Shown here in pieces: positions 33,524-45,882 of a DNA stretch of 64,000 nt. The translations under genes and the position numbers were made by a program. Each line of letters begins with the position of its first letter. The stretch's first letter is position 1. Location: contig NC_081305.1 of assembly GCF_030435805.1 (NCBI RefSeq), positions 56,206,001-56,270,000 on the forward strand, given 5' to 3'. The stretch comes from Mustela lutreola. Taxonomy: Eukaryota; Chordata; Mammalia; Carnivora; Mustelidae. Under the pieces are notes generated by a model. That model searched no databases. It was not told the origin of the DNA and saw only the letters and a list, made by a program, of their open reading frames with translations.

Positions 33524-36500
33524 TCAGGGCTGCTCCTGCTTCTTCTTGACGGAAATCCGCTTCTTCCTTGCTGCCAGCATCTCATAGAAGGGGTCCACGC
33601 TCACAGCGGCCCTGCAGAAGGGAGGTTCGCAGGGTGAGGGCCAAGCAGCCAGACCCCGCCCACTGCCCAAGGACCTGGAGCCCTGGCTCACTGGATGGAC
33701 TTGATCCACTCCTCCTTCTCCTCCTGGGTTGGGGCCGAGATCCGGTAAACCATGTGGTTCCCCTCAACCACCCGGCCGTCCGCCTCAGTTTTACAGGCTT
33801 TGATGAGCTGCCCCTTGTTGTTGGGGATGTAAAGCTCAAAGCAGTTCTGGGGAGACACGAGAGCAGAAGAACAGTGGGTAAGAGTGGCCCCAGGACCAGA
33901 GGCCACCCCCACCGCAGCAGGCTGGGGTACAGAGAGGGCCTTACCGGTTTTCGGGGGTCATCTACTTCTCGGATGCTCAGGTTCTCCAGGGGGATAATTC
34001 CACGGGGTTCCTTGTCCTGAAGGAAAAAGGAGCACAGGACTCAGACTCCCCAGCCCTCGCCCAGCCCCTCCTCTGGAACCCCAGCAATGTCTGTGGTTTG
34101 AGCCACCAACTCGTGGTACTTTGTCCCAGTAGCCCTAGTGCACTGATACAGCCCTCCTCCCTCAGACCCAGAAGTCCAGACCCTCAACGCCCTCCTCCCA
34201 GCTCCCAGCTCCCTCAGATCTGGGAGTCTAAACCCTCAATGCCCTCCTCCCTCAGACCCGGGAGTCCCTGCCCCCAGCCCCTCCACCAGGCCCTGCCCTC
34301 ACCGTGGTGTACTCAAAATAGTAGAGGCAGTTGTCTGTGAGGATGAACCAGCGGCGCTTCCACGTCTTCACCCGGCCCCCTGAAAGGGAAGGGGTGGGAG
34401 GGGGCCTGGGCTCAACAGGGGGACAGGGCCTCTGGGAGGGCAGGGAGGGCACCGAGAGGCAGAGTGACGCAGGGAAGGCGGGGCTGGCGGGGCTAAGAAC
34501 AAAGCAATGCGTGGGAAGACAGACAAGCAGGGACAGGCTGGTTTTGGGGCCCCAGGATCTCGCCCACCCCACTTCCTAACCCTGTCAGTCAGCCCGGGAG
34601 AGCCCCCTCCCCCGATGTCAGGTCAGGGAGCAAGGATGGGCAGCGTACCTACCTCCTGGGGCAGACAGCGAGAAAGCAGGCAGGACCAGGCGAGAAGGGA
34701 AGGCAGAAGAATGGGGTGCCCCCAGAAGCCGCAGGCCACAGAAACGGGGGGGTGGGCAAGGGCCAGAAAGCACAGGGGGTGGGACAGAAACAGAGACAGA
34801 GATGGAAACAGCAGAGAGGAACACGCAGAGATGGAGGGAGAGAGGGAGGGAGGGAGGGGGGAAGAGAGGGAAGAAAACCAGTTACATCGACATGACCCTC
34901 TCCCTCCCAGGGAGGCCGAAGATCAGTGCCTGGCTCCAGCCCGTCCCCTCGGGGTAGGTCCTCAGCCAGGAAGGCCCCCCAATGCCACAGTAAAGAGGTC
35001 TTCCCCCCACTCAAGTTATCACAAAGGGAGGGGACAAACCCTGCCTGCACTCCCAGCTGCTTGGCCCAAGGTGGCTGGGCCACCTCTTGCCCTCTCTGGA
35101 CTCCAACCCACAGACCCACTTGTGCCCACACCTTCCTGCTTCAAGATGACCTGCTTTTGGGCTCCTTGACCGTGACAGCAACAACGGCCACCATTAAGCA
35201 TCCTTGTGAACATGGCCGCAACCACCACCCACCACCACCACCACTGGTCCCCCTCAGCCTCTGGAGGAGGAGATGCCTCTCTCCCTGTCCCTGACCCTGA
35301 CGCTGTCCACAAAGAACAGAAAGCTATACTCAGGGTCGGAGATCTGGTGCCGAGGTCACCCCAGCTCTGTGGCTGCTGCTGGACAGCGACTGAGCCTCAA
35401 TGTCCCCACTCCAGAAAATGGGAAGCATCCCTACAGACGGAAAGGTCTGCAGAGAACTAGTTCCTGGGGCCTGCTTGCTGCTTCCCTGCCTTCTCCCTGG
35501 GCACCGGAAGCCTTGGCCCCCGGGACAGCGCCGTGGCCCTGGAGCAGCTGTCCGCTGCTTTGGGGCTCAGAAGCTGCGGCTAGCACTCCCACGGCGCCTA
35601 CCATTACCACGCAGGGCTCCAGGCCAGTGGCTCTCAACTTCGGCTGCCCTGGAAGGCGGCTGGGGAGCTTTCAGCATGACTGACAGCCCATCCCGCCCTA
35701 GAAATCCCAGCTCCAGGAGGCTAAGGCTTGGCCGTCGGAGTTTTAAAAGCTCCCCAGGGAAATGTCCCGTGAACCCAAGGGTGAGAACCCCTCCAATCCT
35801 CAGATAACCCCCACAGAAGGGGCACTTGCCTGACCCCTGCTGACTTATCTAGAATCTGTTGGATCCCTGTGTTTCTGGGGGAATCGGCTCCACCCCCACC
35901 CCATTCCACCCCCGCGGGGACTCTGTGTTCATAAGCACAGAGCCTGGCAATTATTCAGTGCTCCCTAACGCCTACCCTGTACCCACAAATATTTAGGGGG
36001 CCCTCCTCTATGCCTGAGCTCGGGCCCGGCACACCGACCTCATCTTGTTTTTGGCCCCGTTTTGCAGATGTGGCAACTGGAGGTTCAGAGAGGTCAAATC
36101 GTTTGCCTAAGATCACACAGCAGGTGCGCATGGCAACGAGAACCTGGGACTCCTCACTTTCCCCTGCAGAGGCTGCCAGCGGGGTCAGGAGGGGACGTAC
36201 CCAGCTTAAGGAGCCAGCCCTCCCGATCCGGGTTGAAGAAGGTGTGGGTCAGGTCATTCCCGTCATCCTCAGGAATCTTGAAGGGCTCGTTTCGGATGCT
36301 GTCGTAGAGGTTCTGAGGGGCGAGGATGCAGTCAGCATCTCCAGGCCCAAGGGACCCTCCCGGGGTGACCTGGTCATGGTTGGGGGGGCCCCAACAGCCA
36401 GGGAGGCAATGAGACCAATGGGACCAGGGGAGGAGTGGTCCGGGGAGGAGGCAGAAGGATGGAGGGAGCCCCAGGAGAGGAAGAAGAGATACAGAGTAGC

Positions 36501-39500
36501 AGTGGCCAGCAGAGTTCTCAAGATAGACAGACAGATGGAGAATCAGACACACTTAGACCCCGAGGGCCAGAGAGAAACGGGAAAGAGAAACAAGAGAGAT
36601 GAAGACTGAGGGAGGCCCAGAAAAGAGAGAGAGAAAAGAAATGGGACACATTGGCACGACTGCACTGGCCGGCTTGGGCACCGGGAGACCCACGGGGAGG
36701 GCCTGCGGCAGGGAGGGGGACAGCACTGGGTAGGGGGGCTGTGGGGAGGGGAAAAGGGGGCCTGACCCTGAGCAGCTCCTCGGGCAGGTCCCCACCCTCG
36801 TTGATGCCCCGGTTCATGGCCACGAAGCGCTCCAGGCCCGGCTTGTCCCGGACGTTGGGATTGTGAAGACTGGTGTTCAGCATGATCACGGCGAAGGACA
36901 GCACATAGCATGTGTCTGCAGCAGACAGTCAGGTGGTGAGGACACAGGCAGGCGGGGCCCTGGCCCTTCCTTCCCAAAGCCCCCGAGGCCGGGCCCCCAC
37001 CTGTGGACTGGAAGACCCCAGGGTTGCACAGGCAGTATCGCTGGGCAAAGGCTTCCATCATCCGGTCAATCTTCTGGGCCTCTCCGGGGAGGCGGAAGCT
37101 CCAGAGAAACTGCCTGCATTAGAGAGGAGCCAGGTATAGGTGCCATGTCTGGCAGAAGGCCCTCGCTGCTCTCTGTCCCCATGTCAGGAAGCAGCCAGTA
37201 ACAGCCTTATGGCCTCAGCAGCTATCTCAGGTATGGCTCCACACTGACCCATGAGCACTGGCCGAGGGACTTTTGGTGGATTTATACAGGAAAAAAACAA
37301 CAACAAAAAATCCCAAAACCCCTCTTTCTGCTAGGTTTGCTAAACAAGTCTGCAGGGACTTCTGTTGCCACGTGACAGGTGAGTCTACAGAGAGCAATGC
37401 CAATACAGTGGCAAGGACAACCCAAAGCTAGAGAAAATGGACCTTCTGACACCACTTGAGCACCTAGATATAGCTATGCCTGAAGGAGGCCCTACCACAG
37501 ACTTCTGTGTTACGTGAGACAATCAATCCCTTGATCTTTGTTTCTGTTTTTACTCTGAGTGGGTTCATCAGTTGTAAAGAGCGAGCCCTGATAGGTACAT
37601 TCCTGCCCTCCCAACCCCATCCCTCTCTCACCTGAGGGCCTGCACCAGATTGAGGTCAGTAAACTCGTGCAGGTCCACAAAGGCATGGAGCACTGCCAGG
37701 TTCAGTTCTTCCCTGGGAGGGCAGAAAGACATAGAGTCATGCACAGGAAAGAGTCTGGGGAGGCTGGAGCAGGAGCGGACAGGAAGCAAACACTGGGGCG
37801 GAGTGTCTGCCCCTGGGGCGGGTGGAAATTTGAGCCTGGCCCCATCACAGGCCTGGCACCAGGACAGGAACACTCAGAACACGCTCTTGGGAGGACCATC
37901 TGCTACACAATCACCACCGGTCTAGCGAACCTTCGTGGTCGAGAGGAGCACAGCAAACACATGTTCCACCCACTATCATCTCTCTGATGGCCCTTCTGCA
38001 GATGTCCAGAGATGGTCCCCGTGCACCCCAGCTATCCACAGAACAGTCCCCACCACACCAGCTGTCCCCGGATGGCCCCTGGACATCTACAGAGGGCTAC
38101 CCACCTCCCCCCGATGTCCAGACAGTCCCCACACAGACTAGATGCTCCTGAAACACTCCCCACGCACCTCAGGTGTCCACAGAGGGTCCCCCAGACATCT
38201 CCAGGTGCCATACAATCCCCATGATCCCCAGACAACCAGCGAGCCCTAATACAAGCCAGATGTCCAGAAGGTTCCACACATTCCAGATGTCCACACAATC
38301 CCTACGCTACCCAGACATCCCGCTGGTCCCAAGCACCTCAGATGTTCAGATCGCCCCTGATGTCCATAGACAATCCTCATGCCCCAGACGTCCATGGGTC
38401 CCCGTGTCCCTGAGGACCCCCATACTCCCTAGCTGTCTATGTGGTTACCACGCTTAGAAGCTGTCTACAGGATTCTCACCACCCCCCAATGCTCACAGCT
38501 GTTCTCCGCTGTCCCAGACCTAAATGGATGGGCCTCAACTTTCCAGGGGTCCGCAGGAGATTCCCATGCCCCCCAGATGGTCACAGGCAGCCCCAGGTTC
38601 CCCTCGATGATCCCAGGCTCCCACCAACCCCTTCAGAGGTCCGCTCTGTCACAATCCAGTCAGAGGGCTGATCCACCCGGGCCTCTCCTTGGGAGAAGTG
38701 GGCGGGAAGGGCAGGAGCAGGGCGCAAGGGACTGTGGGAACTGGGCGGGGTCTCACCTCTCCCCCAGGTAGTCCCCGATGGCTGTCTTGTTCAGGCCCTC
38801 GCCCTTGTACAGGAAGCGGGCAATCTCCTCGGGTGTGTTCTGCAGAAGTTCATTCTCCACCAAGAACTGGATCCCCTGGTGGATGGGGGCCGGGTCTCAG
38901 CCCCGACAGCCAGAAAGCTCCCCGGACCGCAGCCTCCCCAGGGACCTCAGCATCCACACCCACCCCCGCTCTCAACAGTACTTGGCCAGGTTCTGTCTTC
39001 AGGCTTCACCCAGGTACTTAAGCACCACCCCTCCCGCCTCAGAGCCTTTGCACTTAACTGCGCCCTCTGCCTCTGCCTGCTGAGTCCCGCACCAGGAGCA
39101 GGGTCCAGCAAGGAACAGGAGCCCAGGGAGTTTGTTGAATGTCTGATAAACTACAGCTGCCCGTCGAGGCCTGTGAGTACCAAGCCGCAGGCTGGATAGG
39201 GCCTTCTGGGGCTCGGTCTGTGCCATGAAAGCTATATCGACTCTGGAGTGCGGTATCCATGTCTAGGGGCTCGCTGAGGCCAAGGAAAGGTCAAGCCCAC
39301 TCTGGGGCTCCAGAGCTGCTCAGCACAGGGGCAAACCTGAGACAGCGTCAGAGAGCAGGAACGACCGGATAAACAAACATCGCTCTCCACCTGGTGAACA
39401 CAGACTTGACCTTCAAACTGGACCTGACTGTCCTCTCCTTCCAGGAAGCCCTCCCTCACTTTCCGAGGCTCCCCCGGGAGGGTCCACAGCCTGGCTTCTC

Positions 39501-40979
39501 TCTGAAGTGGCCCTAGTCAACCCTGCCTTGCGCATGTCACCGTTCATGTTCCCTCTCAGTGTTGAAGCTCCTCATGAGACTCTAGGTGGCCCCATAAGAG
39601 GGTCCAGAAATAGGAAGAGAGCCTCCCCCGCAGAGGACACAGACCATACGGGCAAAGGTCAGGAGGCTGGAATGCCTGGTGAGTGGTCAGAGACCAAATG
39701 GACAGCCAGTATCTGAATCCGGGGATTAGGACCCCATCTGTCCACCTTAAGCATGCTTCTGGAATCTAAAGTTGTCAGAGCTCCCTGCCTGGATGTCTGC
39801 CTGACAGATCCCAGCTCTGTGGCCCAAGCACCTTCTTGGGATCCATGTTGAACTTCTTCCTGCCCATCGCCATCTTCCGGTTCCGCTGCAAGGTCTTACT
39901 GCAGGAGAGAGCAGGGGAGGGAGGCTCAATGCCGGGGCAGCCCTGGCCTGGCCCCATAACCCCCAAGTTCCCCACGCAGCCCTCACCTGCCCTCATTGGC
40001 CTCCAGACCCTCCACCTCGCTCATGGCTTCACTGAGCTCCTCCCGCAGACGCTGGATCTCCACCAGCAGCTCCTGCTTCCGCCGCCGGATGTTCTCCAGC
40101 TCCATCCGCTCCTCCGGAGTCAGGTCTGGGGGCTCTGAGGGTAGGGTCAGGGGTTGGAGGTCAGTTCTGGGGACTGGGAGCCAGGATTCTTGCAATCTGG
40201 GGGAGGACAGGGCTGGGGCGGGCAGGACTAGGTTGGAGGGGAGGGCCTCCACTGTCTGCTGGAAGAAGAGGCTGGGGGGTGGCGTGGGTCTAGATTCCTC
40301 AGCCCAGAGCAGGAAGGGCTGTGGATCTAGACTCTAAGTTCTGGGGGAGGAGAGGGAGCTAGGGGTCAGGACTCTTAAGTCTGAGGGACAAGGGGGCTGG
40401 GAGCCCGAGCTGCTGGGTCCATTACTTGGAAGGGGGCTGGGGCCTTGGTTTTCGGCCTCCATTCTTGGCGAGGTAACTGGGAGCTTGGGTGTCCGGACTC
40501 CTGGGTCCATGAAAAGTAACTACGGCTGGCAAAGCCTGACAGCTTGGAAGAGTTGGGGCAGGGGGCGGGGCATCGAAGGCCCCCGCCCACGCCTTAGCGG
40601 GATCGCTGCGGTCCCCAAGATTCCTCCCCACCCAAGCGCCCCAGAAGCCCCCCTCGCGGCTCCCAGCAGGCACTGGGCTCGCCCAGCCTTTCCAGCGGGA
40701 ATGGTTCCGCCCCGGCCTCGCCTCCGTCGCTCCATCCCGCCCCCTCCCGCTGCCACCGGAAACAGGCTCGGCCCAAACAATGGCCTGGAACGCCCTGCTC
40801 TCGGGCCCCGCCGGAAGCCCGTCTCGCGCCCCACAAAAGCTAGTCGACGACAGGGCCGAAGGGCTCCGCGCGCCGCGCGCCGGGAGGGATGTTCGCGGCG
40901 GAACGTTCGGGTCGAAACGCTCCATCCCCTCCCAGCCGGCCCCGCCCCTCCCTGACCTACCATAGACACCGTCCTCCAT
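33524..40979 (-). CDS. CYTH2: Cytohesin-2 (ARNO), ARF guanine-nucleotide exchange factor, complete
   Basis: Activates ARF1/ARF6 at the plasma membrane and endosomes by GDP/GTP exchange. Coding exons, 5' to 3' on the minus strand: 40979-40961, 40134-39987, 39898-39832, 38875-38757, 37712-37632, 37113-37001, 36915-36767, 36312-36201, optional 34655-34653, 34379-34303, 34016-33945, 33846-33692, 33611-33524. They sum to 1200 nt (399 codons plus stop), or 400 codons with the microexon, the two known human lengths. Coiled coil at residues about 14-55, then the Sec7 domain with the catalytic glutamic finger E156 in [11 protein letters not shown]. The PH domain begins near 259 ([20 protein letters not shown]) and a polybasic tail ([14 protein letters not shown]) closes the protein. 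The start ATG lies in a CpG island. Intron 7 has a GTCAGG donor, less usual but valid GT. The gene converges with LMTK3. Confidence 0.97.
34125..34275 (-). repeat. MSR1-like units in CYTH2 intron 9
   Basis: 'ctccctcagacccgggagtc' and variants repeat three times on the plus strand. They are the reverse complement of the 30465-30660 unit. Confidence 0.6.
34653..34655 (-). other. CYTH2: CYTH2 3-nt alternative microexon (GAG)
   Basis: On the minus strand the sequence reads gtctgccccag / GAG / gtaggtac: a full acceptor and a strong donor around three bases. Exon 8 ends in CTG G and exon 9 starts GG GGC CGG, so skipping gives L-G-G-R and inclusion gives L-G-G-G-R without a frame change. That is exactly the diglycine/triglycine PH-domain choice known in cytohesins, which shifts preference between PIP2 and PIP3. 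UGC triplets crowd the pyrimidine tract upstream (cctgctttctcgctgtctgc), a pattern used by neural microexon regulators. The regulator is inference. Confidence 0.85.
35628..35800 (+). mobile_element. MER5-type hAT-Charlie DNA element
   Basis: Terminal inverted repeats 'cagtggctctcaacttcggc' at the left and 'aagggtgagaacccctcc' at the right, with 'ttttaaaagctccccaggga' before the end. Non-autonomous and old. Confidence 0.7.
35935..36150 (-). mobile_element. MIR fragment in the CYTH2 intron between coding exons 8 and 9
   Basis: 'ttttgcagatgtggcaactg gaggttcagagaggtcaaat' is the reverse MIR end. Confidence 0.6.
37990..38600. repeat. Degenerate minisatellite in CYTH2 intron 4
   Basis: About fifteen to eighteen diverged units of roughly 30-36 nt based on 'cagatgtccacacaatcccc' and 'ccagacatctccaggtgcc', inside the intron between coding exons 4 and 5. 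Confidence 0.7.
40345..40500 (+). repeat. MSR1-like units in CYTH2 intron 1
   Basis: 'ggtcaggactcttaagtctg' and 'tgtccggactcctgggtcc' repeat the unit seen at 30465-30660, more diverged. Confidence 0.5.
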
Positions 40980-41400
40980 GGCGGCTAGGAAGGCCCGCGG
41001 GGAGTCCGGGGCGGTCCCGCCGGTCGGGCCTGGATCCGCGTTGGCCCGCGGGCTCGGATGAGCCCGCTCAAACGCCCCGGGAGCCACCGCCGCCTCCTCA
41101 GCGCCAGTCCTCAGCGCTGAAAAGACTCTCCCTTCGCCTCCCAACCGCCCCGCCAATAGGGACCGCCCCTCGTTTTGACACTGTCCAATCCACGGAGGGC
41201 CCTCTCGTCTGCTCCGCCCCCGACCCCGAAGTATCGTCCTCCAGGGCCAATAGGCACACAAGGAGCAGACGTAGCCCTGTCCGGCTGGAGGTAGACGGTC
41301 TGTGGGGCCAATCGGAGTGCGACGAGGGAGCCGGGCCCCGCCTCCGAAACAATAGAAGGCATTTGGCTGGTGTGCCCGCCAATGAGAAGGCTCGGAAAGG
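40560..41400 (-). promoter_or_regulatory. CYTH2: CYTH2 CpG-island promoter with five CCAAT boxes
   Basis: A CpG-dense block covering the CYTH2 start codon and about 400 nt upstream on the minus strand. Five CCAAT pentamers in the same orientation sit at 41153, 41185, 41247, 41308 and 41379 (first base, plus strand), which is ATTGG for the gene. GC boxes (ccgcccc) lie between them. There is no TATA. This is a typical NF-Y/SP1 housekeeping promoter; the transcription start itself is not determined. Confidence 0.7.
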
Positions 41401-42829
41401 AGTTGCATGGAGGTGGGACTATGCGCGAGCAGAGAGGATTGCGCCTGCTCCAGGGCACTGGGAGGCTGCTAGTTCAGTCCAGCCCCGCCTCTAGTCATAG
41501 GTTGCTGGGGAGCGGTACTTTGTTAGTCTCGTTGCCAGGGGGCGGCGCCACAACTGTCGGCTGTTTCCGGGAGCGACACCTCCTCGGCTGGCCAAGCAGG
41601 CTTTTGACCGCAGCGGTTGCCAGGCAACTGGGAGCGGCTTTGGCCGGTCTTTTGGCCTCTGTCCTCCCGGTACTGGCCCCTCTGATCTCCAGATCCTTTC
41701 CTTAACCCTTCTCAGGACTTTCCCATCCACTTCAGCCTCTTGAGAGTTAGGGAGTGGTGAAACAAAAGACTTATTCTTCTCACGCTATTGGGTGTCTGTC
41801 AAGGAGAATGGGACATTAGGGGAAGGCCAAATACAGCGAAGGCTCCGCCTCCCTGGCGCCTTCTGCCTCTCAGGGTCCTCCGCTCTCCCTCAAACTACCC
41901 CCCGCCCCATTTAGCATCTCCCCCCCCCCCCCCCCCCCCCCGCATAACAACTCCCTTTACTCAACGTCCTTCCACCTCTCTGGTTCCTTCCTCACTCTCA
42001 AAGTCCTTTCCTTCCTCTGTGACTCCCCTCACTTCAGGTACCCCCTCTTCTAAAACTCTTCCCTCCCCTCGGAGTCCCCCCATATAGGATGCCCTTCTCT
42101 CCCCTCCCCGTTCCCCAACCCCAGCCTCTGATTTCCATTCCTTGCAGAAAAAGCAGTTGCAGGCAGCTGGCCAGGATAGCGTACCTGGGCATCCCTGTCC
42201 TGGGGGGTTCCCTAACTGGGTTTCAGGTGGTGTCTGGGCCTTGTCCTCATTTGCTGTCCCTGGGCTAGGCAGGTGGGGCCTAGGACCTGGTTCAGGGCCA
42301 GGACCTGGTTAAGCTGACAGATTAGACACGGAGCCTCTTAATCTCTCCCTGACCTTTATGAGTGGCCCAGGCCTTGTCCTCCCCAGTGGAAAGCTAGGCT
42401 GTGCCAGCTTTGCCCCACTCTCTTTCCTTCCAAACAGAATGCTTTTCCTGTCCCTTCACCCCCAATTTAACATCCTTCTCCGTGCCTGTGTTTCCAGTTA
42501 CCCCCGTCCCTACCCAGACACCTGCTCTGGGAGAACGGCTAGCTAATTAATCCCATCCGGTTATTAAGGGGGGATTTTGAAGGATAAAGGGAGGTGGAGA
42601 AGCCAGATCCGGGGACCTGGGCTGCTGCAGCCTTCGGGCAAGCTAATGGGCAATGACAGTGCCTACCCGCAGTTCTGGGACACGGGTGGGAATGTGTCCT
42701 CCTCCCTGGCACTGGCTCCTTCTGCATTTGGCCCCCAGCCTGCTGGGCACTTAATTAGATAGGAGTACGGTGTGGGCTGGAGGACAGGTGTGATGAGCCA
42801 TCCGCAGAAGGACACTCAGACACACCAAC
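41401..42829. other. KCNJ14-CYTH2 intergenic strip
   Basis: Holds a 13-bp palindrome gttgccaggcaac (41616-41628), a C run of about 22 (41919-41941) and otherwise unremarkable pyrimidine-rich sequence. No gene seen. Confidence 0.5.
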
Positions 42830-44702
42830 AGAGGCCCCAGTGATTTAATCTGGGGCACAATTCTCCCCTGAACACATACTTTCTCCTGGCATTCAGACCT
42901 ACCTTCTCCTTTCCCTGCCCCCTAACCTGGACTGGGGCCCTTAGCCACAGCCCACACTACCCCCTGCCTGCTGTGTTGTTCACACATCCAAGTTCAGAGC
43001 TGGCCTTCAAGAGCATCTCCTGTCCTGGTTACCCCTGGAAGGCCATGCCTTCCAGCACCAGGGAAAGCTGGGAAATGTATAGGACCCTCACGCCTGCCTC
43101 CAGCTGTCCCCTTCAATGAAGTGAGGAATCATCCTGGTGGAAGGGACTTTGGAGAACTTCAAGTTTGAGTGCTCCATTTTTACAGATAGGGAGATTGAGG
43201 CAAGAAAGAGGGGAATGATTAGCCCAAAACCACACAGCAAGTTGTTGCAGAGTCGGGATTTAGAGCAAAGCTTCCTGGATCCTCATAAGGGACTCCATTT
43301 CAATTAGCTCATACTCAGTTTCTAACCCTTTTGTACGAACCACAGGAAAATATAGATAGATATCTGTATTTATATTATATATATAATACACATATGTGTA
43401 ACATCTTTAAGAAATAGACACACATTGCTAGGTGTAGGATTCCAGAGCATCATTGACCCATCAGCCTTGGGCCTCTCTTTCCCTTGCCCAACGACCAGCC
43501 CTGTTACCCACAGGGTCTTGTGTGGGCCCTCCCTTTCTGGGTCAGCCCAGAAATGCTGCCAATCAAGTCCCGAGTCCCCCTCCCAGAACTGCCAAGTTCT
43601 AGGTGCTGCTTAGACCTTCCAGGTTTTAATAATGGACAGCCCTGGATCCCTGGAGCCTTGATTCCTTTTGGCATTACAGAACCACAAAGAATCATCGAGA
43701 TTCTCAACTCCACTGGGCAAACTGGAACCGGCCAATCTCAGCCATCTAGCATCACCTCTCCTTCCTTGACTCTGTGATCAATCTAGAGCCACAGAATCCT
43801 GATTCCTTTGGACATTCTAGAATGGCACTTTTTTTAAAAAACCACTGTGGGTCATAAAGAAGCACTGATTATCCCCTGGACCCATGGACCCAAACCCCTT
43901 GGTTTGATGTTCTACGGCTAGTGGCCTGGAGTTATCTAATATCAAGAACTCCCAAGCTGTCGCTGTTGCGCTTCCAGACCCACAGACACTGTTTGTGCAT
44001 TCTAGAAACATGACTCTTTAGCTTCCTCAGTAGCTCAACATTCTAATCAACGTGTTCTAGAACCACCAGTGCTTGCCTCTGTGGCCAATCCAGATTCACA
44101 GAATCTTAACTCTTGGGCCTTCTGAAACCACAAGTTCTTTTCTTGACCTGCCTTCAACAATCTTTGTCATTGGTTATTAAAGATCATCTTGAATTCTTGG
44201 GGAATTCCATAACCTTCCCTCCTTACGTGGTCTAGGAAAAAAAATGATTTGCTACTTGGTTAGCTGAGGCAAGAAGCAACAGTCCCTTGAATCTTAGGTC
44301 AGTCCAGACCTACACACTCTTAATCTCGTTGCTGTACCTGGAGGCAGTATATACCACTGATTCCTGACCCTGCTCAATAACCCAACCCAGCCACGTAGAA
44401 GAATCTAGAACCACAAGTCCTTGCCTCTTGGGTGGTCTGGAATTCTGGATCCTGAAGCTCTGGAGAGACTCAGGAATCAGGCTGATAAAGGGGTCTCAGG
44501 AAGGAGCATGGACTGCAGAGAGATTAAGATCCAGTATGTCTGTGGTGGGTCCACTGCGCATGGCAGAACTTCACCAGCTAATAATTTACCCAGCAGGCTT
44601 GTTGGTCTTGGGAAACACCTGCTCCCATCCCAGGAGAGGGCCTGAACTCTCCATCTTGCTATTTCTGGGAAGGGGGTACAAATAGGGGGACACCAGCTGG
44701 CA
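42830..44702 (-). other. KCNJ14: KCNJ14 probable 3' untranslated region
   Basis: The stretch downstream of the KCNJ14 stop lacks young SINEs and other genes. An ATTAAA signal on the minus strand lies at 42849-42844, and no other good signal appears between it and the stop. It contains a MIR-like piece near 43150-43290 and a degenerate repeated series with 'agaaccacaag' and 'agaatcctgattc' motifs between about 43590 and 44460. Length and end are inference. Confidence 0.4.
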
Positions 44703-45832
44703 TCACGGGGGTAGGGTCAGTGCGGGGGTTGGTGTTAGTACTTGGGGGCTGGCAGTCCCATCTTCTGCCTCCACCCCATCCCCCTCCTTGGCCTCCTCTT
44801 CCTCCTCTTCCTCCTGGCAGCAGCTCAGCGCAAGTTCATTCTCATAACAAAACGCAGCCAGAGAGCCGGGGAAACTGGACTTGGGGCTGTGGGAGGCCCG
44901 TTCGGCCTGTTCATCCAACTCCTTGGCGCTGCAGACCGGTGTCCCTGGGACCTCGTAAGTGCGGTGGAAGTGGCGATAGTCAACCTCATACTGGGAGCCG
45001 CGCTGGAAGAGGACTGGCTCAAAACGATGGCCCCAGAGCAGCTCACCAGGGAGGTAGGAGGAGCGACACTGTGTGGTCATGGCCGTGGCCTCAACCATGC
45101 CCTCGAGAATGACCACCAGCTCAAAGTCAGCCCGGGCCAGCTCGGCACGTCCTAGTTCATAGAGAGGACTGGCAGAGTCAATCTCGTGCACGATGGTGAT
45201 GGGAGACACGAGGAAGATTCGATCGGTGCCGCCGTCAAAGCCCACGTCCACGTCCTGGTGATCCAGTGGTATGTACTCGCCCTCTGGGGTCACACGGGGC
45301 TGCAGCAAGAGGGGAGGGTCCAAAGACAGCCCACAGGGAGCACAGAGATGAATGGAGACAGACATGATGAGAGAATGGAATGGAGATGCCAAGGATGGGG
45401 GAGCAGAAAGAGGCAGGGGTGGTGGGGTGAGAACACGGACCCAGAGAGAGGGGAATGGAGGCCCAGAGAGAGGATGATGGAGGCCCAGAGAAAGTGGGGG
45501 GACAGAACCAGAGGTAAAGAGTGAGGGACAGAGACTCAGAGGGTTTGGGGATAGAGATGCAAGAGGAGCAGAATGATTGGCACAGAGTAGCAGAAATCAG
45601 CAAGGCAGAGACAAGTTAAAGAGAGAGCAGAAGGGAAGAGTCATGTGCAAGCAGCAATTGGAGGAGGAGGAGAGGGATAGAAAAATGGTTTTCAATATAT
45701 GGCCACAGAGGGATAAATAAGCATGACAACCTAGGTCCCACACTCCATATTCTACCACAGCCTCAGGCTAGCCCCTGGGGCGCTACCCAGGGGCTAGCCT
45801 GGGGGTAACCCAACTACAAGACTCTCTGTCCC

Positions 45833-45882
<50 letters not shown>

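Noticed and set aside
37990-38600. CRISPR-like spaced repeats
   Set aside because: Units are diverged, without constant direct repeats or unique equal-length spacers, and the genome is mammalian. This is a minisatellite.
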